From JAUVKA01 sp964465145 (GTDB taxonomy: Bacteria; Bacteroidota; Bacteroidia; Bacteroidales; UBA12481): a stretch of DNA of 64,000 nt. The stretch covers positions 1 through 64,000 of the forward strand of contig CAYXJR010000007.1 in the NCBI GenBank assembly GCA_964465145.1, in the 5' to 3' direction. The position numbers were made by a program, and so were the translations under genes. Shown here one piece after another: positions 8,484 through 17,700 of this stretch; the first letter of the stretch is position 1; every line of letters starts with the position of its first letter. The notes beneath the pieces are model-generated. The model was not told the DNA's origin. It did not search any database and worked only from the letters and a program-made list of their open reading frames with translations.

Positions 8484-8500
8484 TTTAGTTTTTTATATAT
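8484..8500. repeat. 17-bp direct repeat copy
   Basis: TTTAGTTTTTTATATAT, identical to 6443-6459. The two copies bracket the fucosidase gene plus the propeller remnant. Confidence 0.5.
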
Positions 8501-8536
8501 CTTAGACTAATTATTTGTTAACCTGGCAAGTATATT

Positions 8537-10174
8537 ATGTCTGAAAAACTTCCTCCCTCAACAAATGAAATGGGTGATCTTCAGTCTCGTCTGGAAGCAA
8601 TAGACTACAGATTATCAAAAATCGAAGAATTCCTGAATTATAAGCTAAGAGCCAATTTGGGATCCGGTAGTCCTGACTTGACCGAAACAGTTGAACTAAA
8701 AGCAAGGGTCAGCGGCGAGACGACAGAATCACAAATCGGTGAAAGTGTTTTTGCCTGGATAAGCGGAATAGTGGTTCTGTTCCTTGTAATTTTTATTATG
8801 CTGTTTTTTCAGAACAAGGAGAAACCCGGCCTGGCTATTATACTCGGCTATGGGGCAACTGCAGGAGTACTGGTTTTCAGTCAGATGCTTAGAAAATCCT
8901 TTCCCAAGCAGGTTTACCTTCTTAGAATAACCAGCCATATTTTGCTCTTTTATGTTACCCTATGGCTGCATTTTTTCAGTGTAAATCCTTTCATTGGAAG
9001 CAACATCACCGGTCTGGCAGTCCTTGCGCTTCCGGTTGGATATCTGATGTATTTCGCTTTCAGGAAAAACTCTGAAACACTTGTAATTCTGGGAATCCTA
9101 ATGGTATTAACCACTGCTATCCTATCAGACAGCACATTTGTAATGCTAAGCCTTTTGAGCCTGATTGCGGTATTCAGCATTTATGCCAATTATATTAAGG
9201 GTTGGAGCAGGCTGTTGCATTTCACAGTGTTTTTTGTTTACCTCACACATCTTTTCTGGTTAATTGGAAATCCCATTGCAGGAAATCCATTGCAGGCAGT
9301 AGATCTGCCGCAGGGCAGTTTATTATACTTGTTTTCATATGGTTTTATTTTTTCAATGATAGCCCTGCAGAAACCTAAAACAGGTTTTAACCAGAATGTT
9401 GTAACATCAATAACTATCTGGAACGGCCTTCTTTTTGCCGGTATTTTGCTGTTTGAGGTATCCACATTTTACAAGGATACCTATTCGGTAATTTTTGCTG
9501 CCATAACCCTGTTTTCTCTTGCCTATTCTGCACTGCTGAAAATCCGGAATTCTCACTTTTTTATCACCGCTTTCTATGCCGTAGTTAGTTTCGTAGCCAT
9601 GAGTGTGATGATTTATGGCCTCACAGGATTTCCGGATGCCTATTTGTGGCTGGTTATGCAGAGCTTACTTGTTGTTTCAATAGCCTTATGGTTCAGGACC
9701 CCTTTGATTATAATAGCAAACACCCTGATGTTTGTCGGGATATTGGCCTTCTATCTTGTTCAGGGTGACCCGATAAACTCAACCAATATTGCTTTTGCTA
9801 TAGTAGCAGTATTAACAGCCAGATTTCTTAACTGGAAAAAGGAAAGGCTTAAGCTTAAAACTCAAGCTATAAGGAATACCTATCTGATAACAGTATTCTT
9901 CACAACCTTATTTGCCCTCTACCACCTGGTACCGGCAAAATTTATTACCATTTCCTGGGTGGGTGCAGCAGGATTGTTTTTTGGTCTGAGTTACATCCTT
10001 AAGGCAAAAAAATACAGATGGCTGGCTTTCGGTACCTTAATAGTTTCAGTAATCTATCTTTTCTTTTTCCAGTTGAAGAGTATGGAGTTAGGGTTCCGGA
10101 TTGTTGCCTTTCTGATCATAGCGGTAATCACATTGATCACCTCATTTTATTATTCACGGCGCTCTCGTAATTGA
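8537..10174 (+). CDS. Polytopic inner-membrane protein with N-terminal coiled coil (DUF2339-like)
   Basis: 545 aa. Residues 10-40 form a short coiled coil (LQSRLEAIDYRLSKIEEFL), then a linker. From about residue 70 come some 14-16 closely spaced hydrophobic helices to the C-terminus (for example GIVVLFLVIFIMLFF and GIPVGYLMYFAF-type segments). This architecture, soluble coiled coil followed by very many helices, resembles DUF2339 membrane proteins, whose function is unknown. No transporter signature is recognisable. The last 38 bp overlap the end of the convergent gene 10137-11189. A small Ser/Arg-rich tail (FYYSRRSRN) ends the protein. Confidence 0.8.
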   Translation: MSEKLPPSTNEMGDLQSRLEAIDYRLSKIEEFLNYKLRANLGSGSPDLTETVELKARVSGETTESQIGESVFAWISGIVVLFLVIFIMLFFQNKEKPGLAIILGYGATAGVLVFSQMLRKSFPKQVYLLRITSHILLFYVTLWLHFFSVNPFIGSNITGLAVLALPVGYLMYFAFRKNSETLVILGILMVLTTAILSDSTFVMLSLLSLIAVFSIYANYIKGWSRLLHFTVFFVYLTHLFWLIGNPIAGNPLQAVDLPQGSLLYLFSYGFIFSMIALQKPKTGFNQNVVTSITIWNGLLFAGILLFEVSTFYKDTYSVIFAAITLFSLAYSALLKIRNSHFFITAFYAVVSFVAMSVMIYGLTGFPDAYLWLVMQSLLVVSIALWFRTPLIIIANTLMFVGILAFYLVQGDPINSTNIAFAIVAVLTARFLNWKKERLKLKTQAIRNTYLITVFFTTLFALYHLVPAKFITISWVGAAGLFFGLSYILKAKKYRWLAFGTLIVSVIYLFFFQLKSMELGFRIVAFLIIAVITLITSFYYSRRSRN

Positions 10175-11189
10175 CCACATAGTGCCACCAGTTATTTAAT
10201 TTGCCGTCATCAGGATTTATTCCTTCAAAATGCGGAATATGGCTGAACCACCAGCGCATATATCCCTCATGGGTGCAGTCCCATTCCTGGCAATCCACAA
10301 TTCTTCCCTCCCCTGATTGGATATGAGGGTAATTGGCCCAGTTATCAGCAAAAGTATTAACCTCTTTTTTGTTTACCCAGTCGTAATCATGAACACCGTT
10401 TGGAGGAAAATGAATATTGCCTACATGAGCCTTTCCTGGATGTGTTGTATCGTATTGAGTATATATCTCCCAGTTATTCGGATCCTCCGCATCTTTCTCC
10501 CAACGGCCGTAAACATGCCACATTACAGACTCAAAACGGTGTCCAAAACTCTCCAATGCTAATGACATCTTCCTCTCATAATTCAACCCCATTACCACGA
10601 GAAGCTTCTCATTATTTGTTCCAGTAGTAGGATCTGAATTCAGCCAGAAACCGGTGTCCCCCACATAATTTGATTCCCACATCCCTCCGTAGGGGAAGGA
10701 CCACACCCATACCTCATTGATTTCATCCTTATCGCGTTGCAGATCAAAATCATAATGCTCCACAAATCGCTTATAATCAAAATGTGTCCCGGTCTTCTTC
10801 AGGGTTTCCCATTTCGGCTCCTGAAGTAGTTTCACCATCTCCCCCATCCCTACAGCTTCATTGTTATTATTGCGGTTCGAGAACAAAAGAGTATCATCAT
10901 AGATCTTCACGATTTCAAAATCAACTACACCATGACTGATCTCTTCCAGTGCAGCCTCATACTCTTTGGTCAATTCAAAAGGATCATTCCAGGTAAAAGT
11001 ATATCCCGGAGTTTTTATAACCTCATGCAGTCTTTTCCCATCCGTTCCAGGTATGATAGGATCCTGGATTACCACGGCCACTTTTACTTTGAGAGTTTCG
11101 GCCAGCTGGGGAGTTTGGTTGCAGCTAAACATAATTGAGCCTACATAAATGAAAAGAAAGATTTTAAAAAATAGATTTGATGTTTTCAT
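10137..11189 (-). CDS. Lipoprotein of an uncharacterised conserved secreted family
   Basis: 350 aa. A lipoprotein signal ends at IMFSC (Cys23). The rest is a globular, Trp-rich domain. Conserved-looking blocks are EVWVWSFPYGGMWES, ALESFGHRFESVMWHVYGRW, VGNIHFPPNGVHDYDWVNK and WWFSHIPHFEGI..NNWWHYV. I recall similar blocks in hypothetical secreted proteins of bacteria and fungi but know no function. The H-R-x-E and multiple His/Asp/Trp positions could bind metal or substrate; that is inference. It starts 12 bp downstream of the 134-aa gene on the same strand, so it may be cotranscribed. Its 3' end overlaps the convergent membrane-protein gene by 38 bp. Confidence 0.75.
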   Translation of the reverse strand: MKTSNLFFKIFLFIYVGSIMFSCNQTPQLAETLKVKVAVVIQDPIIPGTDGKRLHEVIKTPGYTFTWNDPFELTKEYEAALEEISHGVVDFEIVKIYDDTLLFSNRNNNNEAVGMGEMVKLLQEPKWETLKKTGTHFDYKRFVEHYDFDLQRDKDEINEVWVWSFPYGGMWESNYVGDTGFWLNSDPTTGTNNEKLLVVMGLNYERKMSLALESFGHRFESVMWHVYGRWEKDAEDPNNWEIYTQYDTTHPGKAHVGNIHFPPNGVHDYDWVNKKEVNTFADNWANYPHIQSGEGRIVDCQEWDCTHEGYMRWWFSHIPHFEGINPDDGKLNNWWHYVVNYESAVNNKMR

Positions 11190-11201
11190 GTTTGTTCCTT
11201 T

Positions 11202-11606
11202 TTACATATCGTCTATGGATAGTCCTTTATACTCAATTGTATAATCACTGAATTTCATGCTCAGGGATTTAGATTTTTCTTTAAGCTTAGTAATACTGAT
11301 ATTTTTACTTTGCCACTTAACCTCGGCGAATACAATTACTTTTGGCTCTTCATAATAAGATTTGTATTTCCAGAATCTTAGCATGAAGTCGATATTTTTA
11401 TGCAGGCAGGTGTCGGGGGGATGACCCGGGAAATGGAGTATTATCCCTTTTTGCTTATTCCACAAGTAATTGAAGAGGTCTTTGCTGAAGTCGGGTTGAA
11501 ACAAGAGATTGAAAAACGCCTTCAAGTCGCTTGGTTCGGTTTGGTAGAGATTGTCAGAGTCGGGAATCCAGTCAGGCATATAGAATTTTGTTCTATCGGG
11601 TATCAT
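11202..11606 (-). CDS. Uncharacterised 134-aa protein, coupled to the upstream 527-aa gene
   Basis: 134 aa, start ATG at 11606, overlapping the stop of the upstream gene by 4 bp (ATGA), so translation is probably coupled. No signal peptide or membrane segment. The C-terminal half is basic and strand-rich (PKVIVFAEVKWQSKN, TKLKEKSKSLSMKFSDYTIEYKG). EVKWQSK superficially resembles the E-x-K strand of PD-(D/E)XK nucleases, but the partner Asp is not evident. I do not recognise the family. Confidence 0.6.
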   Translation of the reverse strand: MIPDRTKFYMPDWIPDSDNLYQTEPSDLKAFFNLLFQPDFSKDLFNYLWNKQKGIILHFPGHPPDTCLHKNIDFMLRFWKYKSYYEEPKVIVFAEVKWQSKNISITKLKEKSKSLSMKFSDYTIEYKGLSIDDM

Positions 11607-13186
11607 TGGGCTAGGTCATCAAATGATTCTAGTAAACTATGGAGGGCTTCATCAAGCGAGGGAAGCACATGGCTATATTCGACTTCAACATCGGTATACT
11701 TTTCGAAAAAGTCTATAAAATAGTGTAAGTCAGCATGGCAAAAGAATATCATTTTAGGCTTTTCTTTGAGTTCAATGCACTTGCTGATTAGTGCAGCAGG
11801 CAATTTTCCAAGCATGCCTGCGTAATCAGGAACAGGATTCATTATTTTTGCCTCTTCAACCATCCCTGATTTTGCATCAACGACTAAAAATACGAAAGGG
11901 AAAAATGGTTCAGAACCATTTTCTTTGACCGGTTTCTGTAGCATGCACAAATCAATCTCAACACTATCTTTTCCGAATGGCAGCTTATTAAAAATATCCA
12001 GATCTTTGCGATTATAATTTACTGTGACATCAGGAGTATAAAAAACAGGCTCACGGATTTCATCTCTCCACCTTATTTCTGTTCCTTTTTGATCTGGAAT
12101 TCTAAATAACAATTCTTCAGTATTATCCTCAAAAATGATAGGAGGGGCTTGCTTTTTCTTTGCTCTTTTGCTGAGTTCAATGGTTTGTGAAAGAATATGC
12201 ACCAGATCTTCCAGTTCATTTTTATCAGGAGTGACCGGGAGTTTACCGGGGGTAAAACTTATCAAATCAGGCCAATCAAATTGATCGGGCTTATTAAGTA
12301 AAGAAACATTAATATGGGCAATGGCCATGATGGTTTGGAATGGTAGTTCTCTATCGCTATCCACGAACTCCCAAAATCTGAACAGGGCTTGCTCACCAAT
12401 ATAGGCCGAAATACCCATGAACACTTCCTCTGATCCCATGATGCTGATATAGTAGTTAACCTTGGAAGTAGGTGATTGAACTGCAAAGAGATCAGTTTCA
12501 TCGAAAAAAGTCCAGGGAGCAAGAGCTCCAAGGGAATCACGAAGGTGGTTAATTTTTTGAATCAGCGGGTCATTTTCATCCGGCTGGACAGGGAAAAAAT
12601 CTATTTCATCAAGCCAATCACCCTCCTTGTCAACATTAATTACCTTGTAAAATCCATCTCCTGCAGTGCTTCGTAACTGGGTGATTTCCCTGGTCATGGG
12701 ATTATCATCATCGCAAAAAATAGTTGGCATTCCTTCAAGGCCGAACTCAATATCGATCAATGGTACTGCATCATTATCTTCTTCCAGAATATATTGGGTA
12801 ATATTAAAATCATGGTGGGGACTAAAGCCATACTCATCAGCAAAATCGATTGCACCATAAATAAGGTTATGGACAAGAGAATAATCGACCTCTATTATAT
12901 CGCCATTTTCCTGGAAGTCCTTCATAAATTCCTGATACTCACCGGATGGCATATTAAAGCGAAAAAAACAATCTCTAACTCCTAAGGCAGCCAGGTCGAC
13001 AAGGAAATAGCCGAATGTTATTCCATCCTGCTTATGTTTTCGGGTGATCAGGATTATGGCTTCCCTGGAATTTTCCCAGTTTTCGTTAATAAAGCATGTT
13101 CCCAGGGGTAATTTTCGTGCCCGTGTACGAAACTGTGATTCTGGTGTTTGGGGTAACTGGATGATTTTTGGTTTCTTTTTGCCCAT
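11603..13186 (-). CDS. Uncharacterised 527-aa protein with DUF6930-like C-terminal domain
   Basis: Cytoplasmic by composition (no signal peptide). The N-terminal 120 residues contain LPLGTCFINENWENSREAII, RKHKQDGITFGYFLVDLAALGVRDCFFRF, a block I associate with uncharacterised Bacteroidota proteins. The centre is very acidic (EDNDAVPLIDIEFG, IFCDDDNP). The last 120 residues (FVFLVVDAKSGMVEEAKIM, KMIFFCHADLHYFIDFFEKYTDVEVEY) resemble DUF6930 domains. No catalytic motif is recognised. It heads a probable three-gene unit with the 134-aa protein (4-bp overlap) and the lipoprotein. Start ATG at 13186 is preceded by a 70-bp spacer containing a hairpin. Confidence 0.7.
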   Translation of the reverse strand: MGKKKPKIIQLPQTPESQFRTRARKLPLGTCFINENWENSREAIILITRKHKQDGITFGYFLVDLAALGVRDCFFRFNMPSGEYQEFMKDFQENGDIIEVDYSLVHNLIYGAIDFADEYGFSPHHDFNITQYILEEDNDAVPLIDIEFGLEGMPTIFCDDDNPMTREITQLRSTAGDGFYKVINVDKEGDWLDEIDFFPVQPDENDPLIQKINHLRDSLGALAPWTFFDETDLFAVQSPTSKVNYYISIMGSEEVFMGISAYIGEQALFRFWEFVDSDRELPFQTIMAIAHINVSLLNKPDQFDWPDLISFTPGKLPVTPDKNELEDLVHILSQTIELSKRAKKKQAPPIIFEDNTEELLFRIPDQKGTEIRWRDEIREPVFYTPDVTVNYNRKDLDIFNKLPFGKDSVEIDLCMLQKPVKENGSEPFFPFVFLVVDAKSGMVEEAKIMNPVPDYAGMLGKLPAALISKCIELKEKPKMIFFCHADLHYFIDFFEKYTDVEVEYSHVLPSLDEALHSLLESFDDLAQ

Positions 13187-13221
13187 GAAAGGTATTTGTT
13201 TAATTTGATATCTGATATTAC

Positions 13222-13247
13222 CTGTCAGGTTTTCCTAGACCTGACAG
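13222..13247. terminator. 9-bp perfect hairpin downstream of the M28 peptidase gene
   Basis: CTGTCAGGT, 8-nt loop, ACCTGACAG. It lies 12 bp past the peptidase stop on the minus strand. There is no T-run, so it may be a processing signal or a REP-like element rather than a classic terminator. CTGTCAGGTTT also occurs at 8456-8466. Confidence 0.5.
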
Positions 13248-13258
13248 ATCTAACCTTA

Positions 13259-14629
13259 TTACAACCCATACCTGTCAAACAAATACACCATCGCCGCCAT
13301 ACTTGCAGCGCCCATCTGCATTTCCCGGCGGTCGACTTGCTCAAAGACATCGAAAGCGGAGTGATGGAAACGGAAATAGCGCTGGTTGTCGGGCATCATG
13401 CCCAGGTAAACAATGTCGGGGTAGTAATTGCGCAAGGGGGATATATCAGAGCCGCCGCCGCCTTTGACCATTTTAAGGTCATAGGGTAGGAAAAGGCTTT
13501 CCCATTTTTCTGCTTTGGCATATCGTTCAGGAGTTGTTGCCACCGAAACTGCCCTGGGTGATAGTACTCCGCGGTCGGATTCCATGGCTGCTATATGTTT
13601 CTCACCTAGCTCCTTTGCCCGATCGGCGTATACTTTACCACCCCTTGAAGCAAGCTCCTCGTCCATGAACATCACGGCACGAATGGTATGTTTAGGACGA
13701 ATTCCCTTAGCCAGGAATAATCGCAAAACCTCTATGGATTGGATGCATCCTCCTCCATCGTCATGGGCCCCTTCACCCAGTTCCCAGGCATCCAGATGGC
13801 CGCCAATAGTGATGATTTCATTCGGATATTCCGATCCCCGGATCTCCCCTATCACATTGTGGGATGGTACATCCGGATAAGTCTGGCATGTTGAACACAG
13901 AAATACTTTGAGATCACTATCCTTTTTTAACTGTCGGCTAAGCAAATCTGCCCCGTTGGTGGAAACAGCGAAAGCAGGAACCTGCTCATCTTCGTTTTCA
14001 AAACGGGTTTGCCCTGTGTGGGGAAAATCATCGAGAGCCGGGTTCATTGAACGGACAAGGCATGCAATAGCTCCATATTTAGCGGCACGAGCAGGGCCGG
14101 TGGTGCGCTGGTCAACAGCACCGCCATAGGCAGAAAAAGTTTGAATCTGGGTCTGGTCCATCGGACGATTAAGGAACACAATTTTTCCCCTAACCAAATC
14201 CTTCTTTTTATCCAGTTCTTCCAAACTGAATAGCTCAACCGCCTCTCCCACAACTCCTTCGTCACCGGTCCCGGGTGAAAGGCCGAGGGCACAAACCGGT
14301 ACATCGGTAGTCCCATAAACATCAGAGACGATTCTACCCTGCTCTGGCTCACCCCTTTTCCAGTTCTTAACCATCACATCCTGCTTCCAAACCTTATCCA
14401 GCCCCATCTTAAGCATGGTCTGGTAGGTAAACTCAACAGCTGCAGCTGCCTCAGGAGTGCCGCAAATTCGTCCGGCTGTATTCTTACACAGCCATTCAAG
14501 ATTCTTATAAGCTTCCCTACTCGAGAGTGCTTCTTCATATAAACTCCGGATTACATCGGCATCGGATTTATCCTGCGCCGGCAGCCAGGAGGTAATGAGC
14601 AAAAGGCCCAGTGTTATTATATATCTCAT
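13259..14629 (-). CDS. M28-family metallopeptidase (carboxypeptidase Q-like)
   Basis: 457 codons from the ATG at 14629; a TTG three codons upstream (14638) is less likely. The signal peptide MRYIITLGLLLITSWLPAQ indicates export. The dizinc aminopeptidase site is present: GGHLDAWELGEGAHDDGGG gives His and Asp ligands, FMDEELASRGG gives the Glu pair, ESDRG gives the next acidic ligand, and RFHHSAFD gives the last His. A PA-type insert precedes it (residues about 130-260). It probably trims peptides outside the cytoplasm. It is transcribed alone or with the giant glycosidase gene upstream, from which it is separated by two tandem arrays. Confidence 0.9.
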   Translation of the reverse strand: MRYIITLGLLLITSWLPAQDKSDADVIRSLYEEALSSREAYKNLEWLCKNTAGRICGTPEAAAAVEFTYQTMLKMGLDKVWKQDVMVKNWKRGEPEQGRIVSDVYGTTDVPVCALGLSPGTGDEGVVGEAVELFSLEELDKKKDLVRGKIVFLNRPMDQTQIQTFSAYGGAVDQRTTGPARAAKYGAIACLVRSMNPALDDFPHTGQTRFENEDEQVPAFAVSTNGADLLSRQLKKDSDLKVFLCSTCQTYPDVPSHNVIGEIRGSEYPNEIITIGGHLDAWELGEGAHDDGGGCIQSIEVLRLFLAKGIRPKHTIRAVMFMDEELASRGGKVYADRAKELGEKHIAAMESDRGVLSPRAVSVATTPERYAKAEKWESLFLPYDLKMVKGGGGSDISPLRNYYPDIVYLGMMPDNQRYFRFHHSAFDVFEQVDRREMQMGAASMAAMVYLFDRYGL

Positions 14630-14697
14630 TGGAGTCAAAAATTTGAACCCCCAATATTGATAAATAATACCGTATGATGCAAGAAAATGTGTTTAAA

Positions 14698-14736
14698 GGT
14701 TACGATGGGTTAGGATAAGTTACGATAGGTTACAAA
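14698..14736. repeat. Decamer array GGTTACGATA x4
   Basis: GGTTACGATG, GGTTAGGATA, AGTTACGATA, GGTTACAAA. It is the same family as the decamers at 18891-18955, and the two bracket the 4-kb DUF2961/DUF6067 gene in the same orientation. Confidence 0.85.
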
Positions 14737-14740
14737 GGTT

Positions 14741-14775
14741 GCGTGTGGCGCGTTGAGTGTTGCGTGTTGAGTGTT
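14741..14775. repeat. Heptamer array GAGTGTT x5
   Basis: GCGTGTG, GCGCGTT, GAGTGTT, GCGTGTT, GAGTGTT: exactly 35 bp in 7-bp register, starting 10 bp past the stop of the minus-strand gene ending at 14786. Confidence 0.85.
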
Positions 14776-14785
14776 ACGCGGAGGA

Positions 14786-17700
14786 TCATCGGGATCTGAC
14801 AATAATTAAAAAGCCTTTCCCGCCAGGAATGACCAGCTTGCCTGGCTCCACCGGGTTTTGTTCTTCCTGGAAGTCCTTTATCTCTGGAATAAAAATCTCT
14901 GCTATTGCCGAATCAATGTCAAGCCGGGCCCAGTTAACAGATAACCCTGGCTCCTGGTCCTTATCGCTCCAGTTCGCAACAGCAATTATTGAAAAGTCAC
15001 TTCCCTGGTAAACCGTGGCTTTGACCAAAGGATTGGAAGAGGCAACAGGACAGTTTTTATCCCAGTAGCCAACCATTTTTTTATTCTGGATCCTGTATTC
15101 ATCCCAGAATTTCCAGATCTCCCCCGGAGGTTTGGGGGTCCAGCCTGCCCGGTTGGTTATGCCATAAACCATTCCCCTCCAGGGATTTCCTCCACCCTGA
15201 AGCATCTGTCCTGGCAGCCCGAAAGGTATGCCGGAAACTTCGATCAGCCAGTGGTCAGGCATCCGGTTATAATCCCTTCCTTCCCCGATCCATACCTGAT
15301 CGAAATAGGGGAGGAGGTCCATATACAGGTTGAGGCAGCTGGCAAAACCCGCCAGTTTGTTGAAATGGTTCCAGCTGTGCAGATCCATCCGCCCCTCCGT
15401 ACGGTACCTGTCGATTATCTTCCTGGCCCGCATCAGGGTAAACCTGTCAAGGGCCGAATCATCAATATAAACACCATCGATACCAATATTTCGCACCATC
15501 CAGTCGAGGCCGGCCACGTAGAAATTGTTCAGGCGGCTGTCGGGGGTGGTGATCACCGAGAGGTCTGTCTCACCTTTGAATTTCCCTTCATTGATAGGGT
15601 TGTGCCAGGCCGGGATGTATTTGCCATGAAGGTTTTTCCTGAGCCATTCATCCGGACCGTTGGGGTTAAGGATCGTTTTTGTCGCATCTCCCGGACCAGG
15701 GTATATTATCTCACCATTGAGGCTGTAAAAAGCACCGAATTCCGGGAGGTTCTTGGTAAGCTCCCGGGTGGTATAATAAAATTTCATCCGCATACCGGCA
15801 TCGTGTGTATCTGATACCAGCTGTTTCAGCTCTTCAATGTTCTCATCCAGGTAAGGATAGTTGATAAAGGGATACAGATCCTCGGCATGATGGATATTGA
15901 TGATGTTTGCCCCTGCTGCTTTAGCATTGGCAATTTTTACTGATGTATTGGTGCCCCCGCCGTGATAATAGCGGTCACCGAACTGAACCGGTTTGTCGAT
16001 TGTACGGAAAGGTGTAATCAGCAGTTCAAAATCATAATCAAGCGATTCTCCGGCAAGCATCTCCTGGGGCCCCGAATAGGCATTAACCAACACATCTTTA
16101 TTCCTGTCACCGATATTTACGCCTCCCCTGCCTTCATTCCACCATGAAGGCGGCATGTTCAGCTTCCCGAATTCATAATAGATATTGATAAGGGGCCGCC
16201 TGTAATTGGCAGCCTTCCATTTGATCCGCATCCCTCCGTTAACCGACCCGATCCACAGCATATCCTGGTTTTTTATACTGTCCCACTTCCACCTCCAGTC
16301 AGGTGTCCGGTAGCCACCCTCATGGTTCAACCCCATCATGTATTCAGCTTTCTCCTTTTTCAAAGGAATTTCCAGCCTTATATCCCTGACCTTTACAGCG
16401 CTTTTCGCTGTTAGTTTTAATTTGTAATCCACGAATCCGTCGAATTCCATCTCACCTGAACATTCCAGATCAAAATCCACGGAGGTGTTAAGTACTTTCC
16501 ATATCACTTTGGAACCAGACTGCTTTGAGATAACCAGCTTGCCAGGCTTAAGTCGAACCATGGATCCATCCGCTATTTCAATTATAAAACGAAAGGGGCT
16601 GTTAATCAAGCCCTCCCCTTCATTGTTCAGCTCCTGGTTCGAAGGCCCGAAAAAGCTGGCTATCGATTCTGGCAATCCATTGGCGCCGACTCGTAGCTCC
16701 CGTCCCAGAATTTTGATAATGCTGCCTTCAAGCTCCACTGGCATAAAGCCATTCGAGATATTTTCATCTATTCCAATCGTTGAATTAAGCCAGTTCAAAC
16801 GGGCCATCGACTTCCCTTCATCGTAACCATGATCCTTGATTGCTTCGCCTGAGATATTTATTTTGATCGGAATATCCTGTTTTTCGCCACCTGCAGAAAT
16901 CGCCATCGAACCCTGGTAAATCCCCTCCGGGATCCCGTCAAGGTCAATACCCATCCACAGTTCCTGATCCTGCCCTGCCGAAATATCCACCCTTTTAACG
17001 AAGGGCCGGCCTTTAAAGTCGATGCCGCCAAGGTTGAAGCAGGTGAACGGGTTGCGGGTTGCGAGGTGTGGGTTGCGGGTTGAAAAATTGACCTGAATAT
17101 CAGATAGATCCTTATTGTTGGCTTTAAGGTTTATTGGGAAAACGAGGAACTGGCCGGGTAGGGCCTGCAGTTCTTTTGGCAGGTAGTGTATTTCCGGGCT
17201 TAAGACCACCGTTCCGGTTTTCAGGTATTCTTGCATCAGGTCGATCTTTTCGAGCGTCATTATTGGTGCTGCTGCTCTTTCAGGCAGTGGACCTGCATTG
17301 GATGTGCTTCCCGGGAAGGCATACCAGTAAGTTACGAGGGTATAATCGAGGAGGTTCCAGGATTCTCGTATGTCGGTGCCGGGAGATGCTTCCATGTCAA
17401 AAACCAGCCTGTTGGTGAACGGGATTGCATCCAGGATCCGGTTGCGCGTACAGATATTGTAACCACGCGGATCGGCCTGGTTACCGTTGCATATGTTCCC
17501 ACCTATCGGTATCGAAAAAGTGTCCCTCCCGGTGGGTACCAATCCCCCTGCCCAGCCGTAATAATCTTCAGTACCCGTGCCAAAGTGGGTGGGAAACCTG
17601 CGGGCCAGGTCTTTTTCATCTATGTAGATCTTCTCGTCGCCCTCGCCCCACCAGCCATGGCCCGGACTGAGAACCGTAAGGGCATCCCCGGCAAGGACAC

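Noticed and set aside
13196..13489. Open reading frame on the plus strand
   Set aside because: Antisense to the end of the M28 peptidase gene, with no recognisable domain; the peptidase motifs on the other strand are clear.
15251..15814. 187-codon plus-strand reading frame
   Set aside because: Lies wholly inside the 1352-aa gene on the opposite strand; composition is that of a shadow frame.
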